Counted from the first letter of the stretch, positions 1 to 9,375 are shown. The stretch is DNA of 17,135 nucleotides from Entamoeba histolytica HM-1:IMSS (GCF_000208925.1 NW_001915145.1:2230-19364), one strand, 5' to 3'. Notes: generated by a model from the letters alone, not told the origin. Numbers and translations are program-made.

Positions 1-45
1 AAGGTTAAATAAATAATACATCAAATTAAAAATAATAAAACAAAC
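1..45 (-). other. Partial intron (5' end) of the left-edge gene
   Basis: The minus strand reads GTTTGTTTTATT starting at 45, matching the Entamoeba 5' splice consensus seen in the other three introns here. The acceptor is beyond the left edge. If this is not an intron, the frame ends at 21-23 with a 61-residue product. Confidence 0.55.
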
Positions 46-206
46 GTTGAAACCAACATACTGTAATAATAAACTACAATATATGTTGGATAAAATTTCA
101 TTAAACTTTTTCTTAGTCTTTTAATAACATTGTCAAAATCATATTTATAAGAACCAGACATTAACGCATTGATCTGAGAATTAATTGTTTTCACTAATTG
201 TTCCAT
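46..206 (-). CDS. First exon of a small membrane protein, possibly PRA1-like (partial)
   Basis: The exon reads from ATG at 206 and encodes about 53 residues before a GTTTGT donor at 45-40. The uninterrupted frame runs to a stop at 21-23, but the exact Entamoeba-type donor argues that translation continues in an exon left of the window. The N-terminal half is hydrophilic with a basic stretch (KRLRKSLMKF, about residues 29-38). It is followed by the start of a hydrophobic segment rich in Tyr, Val and Leu. A basic, aromatic stretch leading into a membrane segment recalls PRA1 (prenylated Rab acceptor) proteins of the ER and Golgi, but only the N-terminus is visible, so this is tentative. The ATG lies 91 bases past the stop of the next same-strand gene, and a GAAC element (223-226 on the plus strand as GTTC) lies just upstream. 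Confidence 0.5.
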
Positions 207-296
207 TTAATTTGATTTTTTGGTTCATCTTTTTTTTGTTTTTTTTACTTTAACAATGTTATGTATCACAATATTAATTCAAAAATGAATTAAAAA

Positions 297-1406
297 TTAA
301 TACATCATTTCATTTAATACATCATTCCAAATGGACAAAGCAGTAAAAAGAACAATAAATATGATCAACATCACAACTCCGGATTTCCAAGTTTGTTCAA
401 GTTGACTTAATAAATCAGTTTTTTCATTTTTTTTAGTTTTTTTAGTCATAGGAGGTTTTAAGTCAGTGTGATTAGAAACATTTTTACTAGAACCTTTAAA
501 AGGAGATTCATCAATAATTTTTGGAACTTCAATATTTCTTTTCTTTATTGGTTTTTTTGATTTATTATTTTTTCTTTTATATTTACTTGGACTTTCTTTC
601 AACTGGTCATTGTGTTCTTTGATAATTTCAATAATTTTTTCTTCTGATTGGTGGGTTGTTATGTTAACTTTGTCTTTATCATCTCCTATAAAAGAACTCT
701 TTTCCATTCCCTTAATAATCGTTTTGTTTAAATCTTTAAAAGGTGATATTTTGTGAGATTCAGTAGTTTCACTAATTTCTGTTATTATTTCATTTTCTTT
801 GTCAATAATAATTTCGTTAGTTTTAGGTAGTTCTTCTACATGACTAATGTTTAACTCTTTTGCAATCGTTTCAAAATGTTTTTCATTCTCTTTATCTTCT
901 TTTTTCTTTTCATCTCGTTTGATATTTCGATTATTTTTTATGTCTTTTCTTGTTGAATAATTCATATTGATTTTACTTTCTTTTGTTTTTACTCTTCGTT
1001 CTTTCTTTCCTACTCTTTCTGGAGATTTTACTTCTTCAATTTTTTGATGTTTTATTTCTTTTTTATCTTCTGTTTGATCTGATTTAATTTCTGTTTCAGA
1101 GTAATTTTTAGTTTTTTCTTTGACTTCTAATTGAGATAAATGGTTATCTTCTTTTGGATCTAATAATTGAACTATCCGTTCATATTGTTTTTGTAAATCT
1201 AATTCTTTAAAAAAGTGATAAGTAGGTTCAGTGTGATCTTCTTTTTGACACTCTTTTATTTTTAAATCTTCTTCTTTACGTATTTGATATGTTGGTTTAA
1301 TGACAAATTCTTGTTGATGAAATGATTTAGATGAATAATTTTGGTTGTGAATTTGTAAATGATAGCTCAAAGGAACATCGTTGAGATCTTTTGGAAAAGA
1401 GAACAT
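297..1406 (-). CDS. Lys/Glu-rich, probably tail-anchored membrane protein, function unknown
   Basis: The gene encodes 369 residues from ATG at 1406. The open frame extends three codons further to a TTG, but a eukaryotic start is expected at ATG. I do not recognise a family. Residues from about 60 to 330 are charged, low-complexity sequence dominated by Lys, Glu, Ile and Asn, likely disordered or partly coiled-coil. Short Ser-Pro motifs recur: SPFK twice, SPSK and SPER once each, which are possible phosphorylation or docking sites. There is no signal peptide. A single hydrophobic segment lies near the C-terminus (about residues 344-360, VVMLIIFIVLF core) followed by only about nine residues, the layout of a tail-anchored protein with its bulk in the cytosol. 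The stop TAA is followed by TT, giving the TAATT 3'-end signal. GTTC on the plus strand at 1410-1413, 1422-1425 and 1477-1480 places three GAAC elements upstream of the start. Confidence 0.8.
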   Translation of the reverse strand: MFSFPKDLNDVPLSYHLQIHNQNYSSKSFHQQEFVIKPTYQIRKEEDLKIKECQKEDHTEPTYHFFKELDLQKQYERIVQLLDPKEDNHLSQLEVKEKTKNYSETEIKSDQTEDKKEIKHQKIEEVKSPERVGKKERRVKTKESKINMNYSTRKDIKNNRNIKRDEKKKEDKENEKHFETIAKELNISHVEELPKTNEIIIDKENEIITEISETTESHKISPFKDLNKTIIKGMEKSSFIGDDKDKVNITTHQSEEKIIEIIKEHNDQLKESPSKYKRKNNKSKKPIKKRNIEVPKIIDESPFKGSSKNVSNHTDLKPPMTKKTKKNEKTDLLSQLEQTWKSGVVMLIIFIVLFTALSIWNDVLNEMMY

Positions 1407-2896
1407 TATGTTCAACTAGAAGTTCTTTTTTTTTTCATATTTTTTTCAATTTAGAATAAAAGTCTAAAGTTAAAATGTTCATGAATAAAAGAAAACCTAA
1501 AAATTGATTTTGGAATTATAAATACTATTTATTATTTAATAATCAAATCTAAATATTAAGTTAATAGTTCATTTTCTTTTTTTAGTAATAGCAAAAAACA
1601 ATTAGATAAAGTTATCGTTTTTTAATAAACACAATTACAAGACTAATTGTTTAGAGTTTTTAAATAAATATGTTGAAAATAAAGTTAGTAAGAAAAATAA
1701 TTCTTAACAATGATGTTTATTAAATTCATTTAAGATGAACTGAATTATTAATTGAAAGATGATTAACTTTTCTTATTTGAGATATTTTAATTCTTTTTCA
1801 ATTAGTTATTTGTAGTAAACTTTTGTTTCCTATTACTTACCCCCATTTTTTACGGAAAAATATTCCATTATTAGAAATTCAACAATTCACTTCTTGAAGT
1901 ATTGAAAAAGTAACAAATAAAAAAAAAGGAAAAGGTATTAATACTTTAGGATTTAATAATCCTTGACAATCATTCTTTTAATAATATTTTCAAATAATTG
2001 TTTCTTAGGATTTTGTTTTAGTATTCTCTTTATTAACAATAATATTATTTCCAAACTAAACTATCCAAATTTAAACAAATAATCGATTGATTAAATAATT
2101 TAAATGCATATTGTGTTTTTTTTTAATATCAATCAAATTTCATCATTCTTTTGATTCTTCATTTTGATTCTTATGAAAATAACAATGATTTTGATTCATT
2201 TATATAATAACTATTAGCTTTATCAATTTTAGAATTAACATATCCTCCAATTTTATTTCCTTCTTCTTCTTCAATAATAATTATTTTTATTTTTTTTAAG
2301 TAAATAATGACGTATTTCCCTTTCTAATTATCATTATTTGAATTAAATAATCTATTCGTTGTTTTTTTCCTGTCAATTCTTCCATTTGTAACATTCTTCT
2401 TAATCTCTCTGCTTCTTTCTTTCTAAATATTCATTCTAATATATTTTTCATTCTTCTTTCTTCTTATTAAATTTTGTTTGAATTTTATTAATTTATTCTT
2501 CTAACTACTTCATCAATCCTATCAAATATTCCTTCTCGTCTTTTAGTACCATGTTCATATGTTTCATTCTCTTTTATTTTAAATATTTCATTTTTAATAC
2601 TTCCTAAATAATATTGATACTTATTATTAGTATAATAAATTGATTATTGAATATTTAAAAATGTTTCTACTACTTTTTTTAACTCATTAAGGAGAAGTTA
2701 GAGAAAAACATCGTTCAGTAATTAGTTAATCAAAACAAATACAAGTAACAAATAATTGAAAGTCGAATTTTTTGTTTTTAATAACCCTTTTAAAAAAAAT
2801 TAAAAAAAAAAACATAACATTTTTCAATTTAGGTGATTCATATTTATAACCAAAAAACTTCAATAGAAATAAACTTTAAATACCCAAACACTAATC
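1407..2896. other. Intergenic region between divergent genes, containing a pseudogene
   Basis: About 1.5 kb with no intact gene. The right part (about 1930-2693) holds a decayed coding sequence described separately. The stretch 1481-1900 is AT-rich and I see nothing recognisable in it. Near 2897 the sequence TATTTATAAC (2841-2850) is a possible TATA-like element for the plus-strand gene. CTTTAAATAC (2874-2883) is an exact reverse complement of the Entamoeba TATA-like GTATTTAAAG but lies only 14 bases before the ATG. Confidence 0.6.
1930..2693 (-). pseudogene. Decayed TLDc-domain-like gene
   Basis: Read on the minus strand, the region gives long protein-like stretches broken by scattered stops and frame changes. 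From about 2693 down to 2300 one frame yields a charged helical region (ETYEHGTKRREGIF, then RRINxxN, then FRKKEAERLRRML, QMEELTGKKQRIDYLIQIM), interrupted by seven or so TAA/TGA codons. A shift near 2290 leads to EEEEGNKIGGYVNSKIDK, then SKSLLFS, RMMKFD and TQYAFKLFNQS. A further shift leads to FGNNIIVNKENTKTKS near 2000. The order coiled coil, then GGY, LLFS, KF, AF-L, FG-(D/N)-I, KEN is how I remember TLDc-domain proteins of Entamoeba, which are a large family there. Family assignment is from memory. The decay itself is seen directly. It may once have included more sequence on either side. Confidence 0.55.
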
Positions 2897-5503
2897 ATGA
2901 GTACACCCGCACAACAATTAAATGAGTTTATAGAAAGTCCAAAGGTTATTAAAGAAGGATATGAAATAATAGACCAATTAATGAAAAATAACTATAACGT
3001 CAATTCTCTTGTTACTGACTTAGGTGATACTTTACCAAGTGAAGATGAAAGAATAAGGTTCAGAGCTACATCATTATTAACATATTGTCTAATTAAATAC
3101 CCAATAAAAGAAGAATCAAAAGATGTGTTTGTTGATTATTTAGCTAGTCGTTTAGTTGATGCAGTGTGTTTAGAACCCATTCTTACAGCATTACTTCAAT
3201 TAGTAACTAAGAAACCATCTGATGAAATTATTAATGAAATTGCAATGGCATATTCATGTATGAGAACTCAATTATATACAAAAGAAGTAAGAATATTAGT
3301 ATATCAATTCTATAAAGTCTTTATTAATTATTACCAAGCAACAGAAGTAATAGATACCTGTGTTCAATTAATAGAATTAGAACGTGATCCTGAATGTCTT
3401 AAAGAAGTATTTGATCTTATTAAATTAGTTTCTCAAAAAAATGAAATTGATGCAGATTCAGCACCATTATTATTTGATTGTGCATCAGCTTATTTCCCTA
3501 TTTTATATCCACCAAAAGGTGATGAAGCATTAAGAATAGACTTAACAAATAAAATATTAGATGCATTTGTTTCAGCTCCAATTTATGCTCAATTTGCATT
3601 ACCATTTTTATTAGATAAACTGGATGCTGATTTATCAAGTATTAAATTAGAAGCATTAAAAGCTATTTATTTTTGTATTCAAAGATTTGAATTAAAATAT
3701 GTTTATGCATATTTCACTCATATTTGGGAATCAATAGAACAAAATATTTCTACTGTTGGTGTTGTAGAAGTTAATGAATTTGCATTTGCAATTGCATCAT
3801 ATTTTTGTTCATTAGATGATTTTCATTCTAAAAATTTAATGGAAAGTATTAAAATGTTTTGTTTGAGAATGATGTCAGAGACAGATGAAATTATTATTAA
3901 TTTTGTAAATGGACTATTAGAAGAACTTACAAAGAAATCAGAAAAATTCTTTAAAGTATTTGTTCCTGTTTTCATTCAATGTTTCCATGATCAATTGCAA
4001 GATGCTGATGACCGTCCTAAAGAACAATTTGAAAGAGAGCTTTTTATTGTTCGTTTAATTTATCAACGTATTATTGAAGGAATGCCATTATTAGATTGTG
4101 TTAAAGGACAAGTTGCTTGGGATCTTCATAGATTAGCAACACCATTACATCCATGTTTTGTTAGTCTTTTAGATATAGATGTGTCATTAGCTTTATTAAA
4201 TCTTCTTGGTGAACAACGAATGGTTCCATTTCAAAATGCAATTGAGTTAAGTGAAAATAAATGTCATGATGCTATTCCAATCTTACAAAGATTATATGAA
4301 AAAGAAGAAGATGTTATGATTTCATTATTACCAGCAAATAAAATTATTACAAACCTTGAACTTGTTAGTGGTATTGCACTTCATAGTCCTAAATTATTTG
4401 AACAATTGTTGAAGTTAATTCCAACATTACAAAGTAATGAATATGTTCCAGTTTTTCAATCTATATTATCAGATGCTCTTCCATTCAATTGTTTAGATGT
4501 ATACGTTAACCATTGTATTCCAGTATTTATTGTTATTACTAATGGAGTCTTATCACCATTATTCAACACTTTAATGAATAGACTTAGTCGTCTTCATTCA
4601 ATTCTTAGCTCTAAGAAAATCTCAGAACTAACTGAGGGTGTATTAAGTCAACTCAAAGAACATTCAAGACTCTTATTAATACTCCCTTCTTTACTTCAGT
4701 TTTATCAACCAGAAAACTTAATAGTTTATTTGAATGAAGTACAAGAAGTAGACAAAGACACTATTGCTATATATTCATTACTTATTAGTAAATTAACAAA
4801 TATTATACCTCATGTACTTGAACAAAATAAGGAATATTTTAATGGATATAAAACTATTCAAGAATTAGATTCTCATGAATCAAATAAACAAGCTACACCA
4901 ATATTTATTGAAGAGTTATGTCGAATGAATAATAAGGCTATTGAATGTTTAAAAGAAATGATTGTGTTTGATAGTATTAATAAGAAAAATGAATTACATT
5001 GGAAAGAGGAATTATTCAATCTAGTTTATGAACGGTTTATTGAATCACATCAAGTCACTACTGTAGAAGAATCTCATATAATGATTCTTCTTTTCTCCTT
5101 ACTTCCAACAGAAAAACTGTTAACATATGAAAGTACTGTTCTAAAGATATTTAACATTATTTGTGTTCCAACAAGTCATTTAAATGAGATAGATAGTGTT
5201 GTAGTTTTATTATTTAATATTTTACCAACTGTATCTCAATATCCAATGTCATTAATAGAAAGTGAACTTGACTCAATCATAACAAAACTTTTTAATGTTC
5301 TTTATATTAATGGTACAACAATTAAATATCGATGTGATATTATTGACTTATTAACTCGTATTCGTGTTGTGTATGGTATTGATGCAATAAGACCATATCA
5401 AAAGAATGTAATAAAGAAGTTATTAGTTCCATTAGATGACAATAAACGGTTAGTAAGAAGATCTGCTGCAATTTGTAGAAACATTTGGGAAACAACAGCA
5501 TAA
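2897..5503 (+). CDS. MMS19: MMS19-like HEAT-repeat protein, cytosolic Fe-S assembly targeting subunit
   Basis: The gene encodes 868 residues with no intron. In other eukaryotes MMS19 joins CIAO1 and CIAO2B (MIP18) to hand Fe-S clusters to nuclear and cytosolic proteins such as XPD-family helicases, DNA polymerases and primase. The protein is all-helical with repeated HEAT-like hydrophobic patterns. Family signatures sit at both ends. Residues 41-63 carry LGDTLPS-ED-RIRFRATSLL followed by FVDYLASRLVDAVCLEPIL (about 78-96), typical of the MMS19 N-terminal domain. Residues 847-864 carry DDNKRLVRRSAAICRNIW, matching the conserved extreme C-terminus that contacts the other targeting subunits. It is somewhat shorter than the roughly 1,030 residues of the human and yeast proteins. 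The start is the first ATG, shortly after in-frame noncoding sequence. The stop TAA merges with TT into TAATT. The alternative reading is another ARM/HEAT protein, but the two end motifs make MMS19 the better call. Confidence 0.85.
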   Translation: MSTPAQQLNEFIESPKVIKEGYEIIDQLMKNNYNVNSLVTDLGDTLPSEDERIRFRATSLLTYCLIKYPIKEESKDVFVDYLASRLVDAVCLEPILTALLQLVTKKPSDEIINEIAMAYSCMRTQLYTKEVRILVYQFYKVFINYYQATEVIDTCVQLIELERDPECLKEVFDLIKLVSQKNEIDADSAPLLFDCASAYFPILYPPKGDEALRIDLTNKILDAFVSAPIYAQFALPFLLDKLDADLSSIKLEALKAIYFCIQRFELKYVYAYFTHIWESIEQNISTVGVVEVNEFAFAIASYFCSLDDFHSKNLMESIKMFCLRMMSETDEIIINFVNGLLEELTKKSEKFFKVFVPVFIQCFHDQLQDADDRPKEQFERELFIVRLIYQRIIEGMPLLDCVKGQVAWDLHRLATPLHPCFVSLLDIDVSLALLNLLGEQRMVPFQNAIELSENKCHDAIPILQRLYEKEEDVMISLLPANKIITNLELVSGIALHSPKLFEQLLKLIPTLQSNEYVPVFQSILSDALPFNCLDVYVNHCIPVFIVITNGVLSPLFNTLMNRLSRLHSILSSKKISELTEGVLSQLKEHSRLLLILPSLLQFYQPENLIVYLNEVQEVDKDTIAIYSLLISKLTNIIPHVLEQNKEYFNGYKTIQELDSHESNKQATPIFIEELCRMNNKAIECLKEMIVFDSINKKNELHWKEELFNLVYERFIESHQVTTVEESHIMILLFSLLPTEKLLTYESTVLKIFNIICVPTSHLNEIDSVVVLLFNILPTVSQYPMSLIESELDSIITKLFNVLYINGTTIKYRCDIIDLLTRIRVVYGIDAIRPYQKNVIKKLLVPLDDNKRLVRRSAAICRNIWETTA

Positions 5504-6786
5504 TTGAAAAGATTATTTTTTGTTTTTCTAATGTTGTTATTTTTGAGAATTTTGTTTATAAATAAACAAGAGAAACGTTATTATGTTCATACAAAAAAGA
5601 GTAAAAAACTTATTTTTCTTTTTGTTTTATGAACAATAATCAAAGCTTTTTTAAGTATGTTGTTTAATTTCTCTTTTGTTTGGTTTAAAAAGAAAATACA
5701 AATCAAAAACAAAGAAAAAAATGAATTTGAAGCAGAAAAGAAAAATATTAATAATTCTATAACCAATTAAATAATAAATAAAAATAAAAATCAGTTAATG
5801 AAAACAATAACTGTTGGAAATAAATATTGAAAATGATTATTCATTAAATTCTTAAAATTCAAAGTATTATATAATATTCAATTAACAAATTAAATTTACT
5901 AAGATTGGTTTCATCGCATTGTTTATGTTAGAAACTGTACTAATTGGTTATGTTATATGTTATTTTACATTATTAAGAAAAACTCAATACTTGTAAAATA
6001 TTTTTTTATAACATATCTATTACAAATATTTGGTTGAAAACAATTCTTATTATAAAATGTATTATTAAAGAAGACACTCATTCTATAATATATTTGTTTA
6101 AAATCTAAAATATGGCATTTATATTTCTTCCTATATTAAATTTATTTCATTAATTCTTTCGAATAATAATTGAATTTATATTTCTAGTCATGACACTGAA
6201 ACAAATACTGTTGATATGACAAAAAGTCTTTTGTTATACAAAACTCTTCATAGATTTCTTCTCATTAATATTCTATAAACTATTCATAAAGTTAAATTTC
6301 AATCAATTATAACACTAATATGACTTGAATTTTTACTTGAAAAAAAAAAGAAATATACAATAGGGTGCTTTGTTTATTCATTTATTATCATCACTAAACT
6401 TTCTTCAAAGATAAATCATTTAATCATCGATACTGTTATTTCTTTATTATCAATATTTTGTAGATTTCTAATAAATTCAACAGTAACCTTCCATTACTAG
6501 ATAACTCATTAAAGAATTATGAAAGAGAGATTATTCTCATTTATCAAGAGATATGTATGAATTAATTCTAATAAACATTATACTTTTGTTTAATTTTTAT
6601 CATAACAAATAAATTACTTACAATTTTTTTAAATGATTATAATGAAATAGATTATAAATTAAATTTTATTTTAATATCTTTTAAACTCCAACTGAATTGC
6701 TATTTAACTTTGAATTAAACTCATACTTTATTTCAATTTATTTTTAGATTAGATACTTTAAGATATTCTAATTAAAAGAAAAAAAT
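5504..6786. other. Intergenic region between convergent genes, no supported gene
   Basis: About 1.28 kb of AT-rich sequence between the 3' ends of the MMS19-like and DGK genes. An imperfect inverted repeat lies at 5578-5642. A plus-strand open stretch at about 5886-5999 would encode some 37 residues with a membrane-like core (ALFMLETVLIGYVICYF), but it has no upstream ATG and no splice context. On the minus strand around 6400-6510, short coding-like runs such as KVTVEFIRNLQNIDNKE appear between stops. They may be remnants of an old gene, but I cannot assign them. Confidence 0.5.
5578..5642. repeat. Imperfect inverted repeat downstream of the MMS19-like gene
   Basis: TTATTATGTTCATACAAAAA (from about 5579) is matched in inverse orientation by TTTTTGTTTTATGAACAATAA ending about 5640, with small indels, around an AT-rich loop. 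It lies about 75 bases past the MMS19 stop and could fold in the transcript end, or be chance in AT-rich DNA. Confidence 0.4.
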
Positions 6787-8406
6787 TTAATTAAATTTAC
6801 GTAAGAATCGGACTTGTAAGTCAAATTGAATCTCATACCTTCCACGCTCTAAACGTACTGGCTCTCCATCACACTGACAATTAATATTATCAGACTCAAC
6901 ATTAAATGTAATTGAATTTAATTGGGTTATTTTAGTTCCTGGAACAATACCTGCTAATGTCTTAATAACATGAATTGGATCATGAAATCCGAATACCTCA
7001 AGTAATTTGTCACCAGGACTTGGAGATTTCCATCCTTTAATCCTATCAAGTTCTGAAGTCTCTCCCCAAGGATGAGCTCCTCCACCATATAATGGAATAT
7101 TAAGAAAACAAATACCTATTAATGAACTTACATCAAGTGATGTTCCATTAACATTAAATGTTAATAATTCGCTTAAAGGTGTAGATTGTTTAATTGCATT
7201 TAAATAAGATAATCCATAATTCATTTTATTTTTAAGTGCATTATCAAATTTTTTTGGATTTGCTTGTCTTTGGGCATGAAAATCTGCAACAATATCAGCA
7301 TCTAATCCAAATGAAAAATAGTTATTAAATATAATTTCATTCTCTCCTGATTCAGGAATTACTTTCCATCTATCAAGTCTTACTTCTGCACAATTATCAA
7401 TTTTAATAAGTAAATTTTTTACTGTTTCCATAGCTCCATCAAATGTATTTCCCCATCCAAATGCATTTGATAAATCATTTCCTGTTCCTAATGGAAGTGG
7501 AACTAATTGTGGAGAGACACCATGTTTCTTACATTCATTCATAGCCCAACCCATTGTACCATCTCCTCCTGCAATAATTAATGTAAAGTTATCATGATAT
7601 TTTTCTACAAAATTAAAAAGAACATCCCAACCATTAAGAATATCAAATACTTGGAGTGGATTAAGAAGTCGTAGACAATATTGAATAACATTTTTTCCAG
7701 TTTGACCTCCTGACTTGCTATTAACAGCAATTACTTTAGGAACATAATTTTCTATTAACTTCATTCTATCATTTTCATCAACATAATCTGGTGGAATAAT
7801 TATATGTGATAATACCCCATAACTACATTGTATTGGTGCTTTTCTTACACAACATTGGTGACAAACTAATCCACACCAACTACATTTTAATCCACCTGTA
7901 CATCCTCCTAATAATGGAGATGAACAGATATGACATTTTACACCAACAGAAACACCTTTACAAAAACAGTGTGAAAACCCTGTTTCTCCTTTATATGGTT
8001 TACAATTAGCATTTACATATTTGAGACATTTACTATGACAAGTCATTCCACATAAACTACATCTATATCCTTGTTGAACAAATCCAACAAGAAGTTCATC
8101 ACATATTTGACAATAAGTTGGAGATGAAAAAGTAGTAATTTCTAAATGATGAAAATGGTTAATTAATCCACTTGTAACAAATGCTTTATCTTCTCTATGA
8201 CATGGAATAACAAAATTATCTTTACAAGATGGATGAATTTTAACTCCACAAATACGACATTTAAAAGCTTCTCCTGCAACTGGAAAACTACATACAACAC
8301 ACTGAACTCCAATAAGAGTACATTTAACTAATTCATGTTGAGGAACACATAAATTATGTTTTTTAAAATCACTTGGTTCAATACAACTTTGTAGAGGGAT
8401 TTGCAT
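6787..8406 (-). CDS. Diacylglycerol kinase with three C1 domains
   Basis: The product is 539 residues from ATG at 8406. The frame extends seven codons upstream only through a TTG. The enzyme phosphorylates diacylglycerol with ATP to phosphatidic acid at membranes. Three cysteine-rich C1 modules come first. C1a is about residues 24-69 and has a shortened C-x10-C spacing. C1b is about 86-135 and fits H-x12-C-x2-C-x13-C-x2-C-x4-H-x2-C-x7-C exactly. C1c is about 146-194. The DAGK catalytic domain follows (about 223-350) with the nucleotide-binding GGDGT at 280-284 and PLGTGNDLS about 305-313. The DAGK accessory domain (about 346-535) contains FGLDADIV, LYGGGAHPWG and the DGEP motif near 513. All catalytic landmarks are intact. 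Three C1 domains recall type V (theta) DGK, but no RA or PH domain is present. TAAAATTCA at 8416-8408, two bases before the ATG, resembles the Entamoeba initiator. Confidence 0.95.
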   Translation of the reverse strand: MQIPLQSCIEPSDFKKHNLCVPQHELVKCTLIGVQCVVCSFPVAGEAFKCRICGVKIHPSCKDNFVIPCHREDKAFVTSGLINHFHHLEITTFSSPTYCQICDELLVGFVQQGYRCSLCGMTCHSKCLKYVNANCKPYKGETGFSHCFCKGVSVGVKCHICSSPLLGGCTGGLKCSWCGLVCHQCCVRKAPIQCSYGVLSHIIIPPDYVDENDRMKLIENYVPKVIAVNSKSGGQTGKNVIQYCLRLLNPLQVFDILNGWDVLFNFVEKYHDNFTLIIAGGDGTMGWAMNECKKHGVSPQLVPLPLGTGNDLSNAFGWGNTFDGAMETVKNLLIKIDNCAEVRLDRWKVIPESGENEIIFNNYFSFGLDADIVADFHAQRQANPKKFDNALKNKMNYGLSYLNAIKQSTPLSELLTFNVNGTSLDVSSLIGICFLNIPLYGGGAHPWGETSELDRIKGWKSPSPGDKLLEVFGFHDPIHVIKTLAGIVPGTKITQLNSITFNVESDNINCQCDGEPVRLERGRYEIQFDLQVRFLRKFN

Positions 8407-8703
8407 TTGAATTTTAAGATAAAACAATAATAAAAATTTGTTAGAAAACTTAACACAAAATTATATTAAAATTATAACATTCATCAATTCTACCAACTGA
8501 AAAATTAAGTTATATTAATATAACATTATCATTATGACACAATTCAAACAATTAACCATAAAATAAAACTTATTTATATTAAGAAATTAAGTATTGATGT
8601 CATCCTAAAAACTTTCTTAAAACAATTAAAGCTTAAAATAAGATATGTTAATATAATATATATTATATTTTCTATAACACTTAAAAAATAAAAGAAAAGT
8701 TAA

Positions 8704-9375
8704 TTAACAACAATCAGATTTTGCTTGACGAGTGTTGTTTTTATCATCTTGAAATACAAGGGTTGACTTTTTACGATCAAATAACTCATCATCTCCTAAA
8801 GATTTTCTCTTGTCAACCATTTGTTTAGTTAAACCCTCAAATACATCAGATATACCATCACCAGTTGCACATGAACATAAATAATGAATAGCCTTTACTG
8901 ACTCAGCATATTTATCAGCTTCTTCTTTTGAAATTTTACGTTGTTGAACTAAGTCCATTTTATTTCCAACAATAACAATACAACAACTATCTCCTAACAT
9001 ATCTCTAATATTATCAACTTCTGTTTGTACTCGTTGGAAACTTCTTGGTTCAGTAATGTCATAAACCACTAACGTTATAAATATGTAATAAAATAATCTT
9101 TTTTCTTATAATAAAAAATATAACAAACAAATTGCTCCTTGTGAATCCCTGTAATAAATTGGTGTTAATGCTTGGTATTTTTCTTGTCCTGCAGTATCCC
9201 AAATATTAATAATATAATCATTTTTATCAATATTTAATGTTTTTGATACGTATGAAGCTTGTGTAGTACGAGGACCTTCTTCAGGAGTAAAAAAATTTTG
9301 GGTATATCTTAATATCATCGATGTCTTTCCAACTTTTCCTTCCCCCAACAAAACTACTTTAAATTCGTTTTCCAT
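8704..9375 (-). CDS. Rab21-like small GTPase (two exons)
   Basis: Splicing 9375-9129 to 9068-8704 gives 203 residues. The join restores GAILVYDITE, which is broken without it. Rab proteins cycle between GTP and GDP and recruit effectors to vesicle membranes. G1 is GEGKVGKT (11-18), G2 uses the Thr pair near 37-38, G3 is DTAGQEK (60-66) with the catalytic Gln64, and G4 is NKMD (118-121). The C-terminus ends in Cys-Cys for double geranylgeranylation. The switch regions and the run TPIYYRDSQGAILVYDIT point to the Rab21/Rab22/Rab5-related branch, closest by eye to Rab21, which elsewhere acts in endocytosis and integrin traffic. The G5 box expected as SAK reads S-C-A-T (148-151), so the Lys and its guanine contact appear lost or shifted. 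The gene is tandem with the DGK gene, 297 bases apart, and divergent from the FHA gene. The Entamoeba Rab number cannot be assigned here. Confidence 0.93.
9069..9128 (-). other. 60-nt intron in the Rab21-like gene
   Basis: Donor GTTTGT at 9128-9123, acceptor TAG at 9071-9069, very AT-rich. Retention introduces a TAA after the exon 1 sequence. Removal joins a split codon (T plus TG) to give Leu83 in the conserved GAILVYDIT motif, which is strong evidence for the boundaries. Confidence 0.93.

Noticed and set aside
1407..1415. Three extra N-terminal codons of the 297-1406 gene
   Set aside because: They depend on a TTG start. The ATG at 1406 is the expected eukaryotic start.
5886..5999. Short hydrophobic plus-strand frame that might be an exon
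   Set aside because: It has no upstream ATG, no GTTTGT donor or convincing partner exon, and lies between convergent gene ends.
7806..8009. Plus-strand 67-codon frame
   Set aside because: It is antisense to the C1 domains of the DGK, and its composition is a shadow of Cys-rich coding sequence.
8407..8427. Seven extra N-terminal codons of the DGK
   Set aside because: They depend on a TTG start and overlap an initiator-like TAAAATTCA. ATG at 8406 is preferred.
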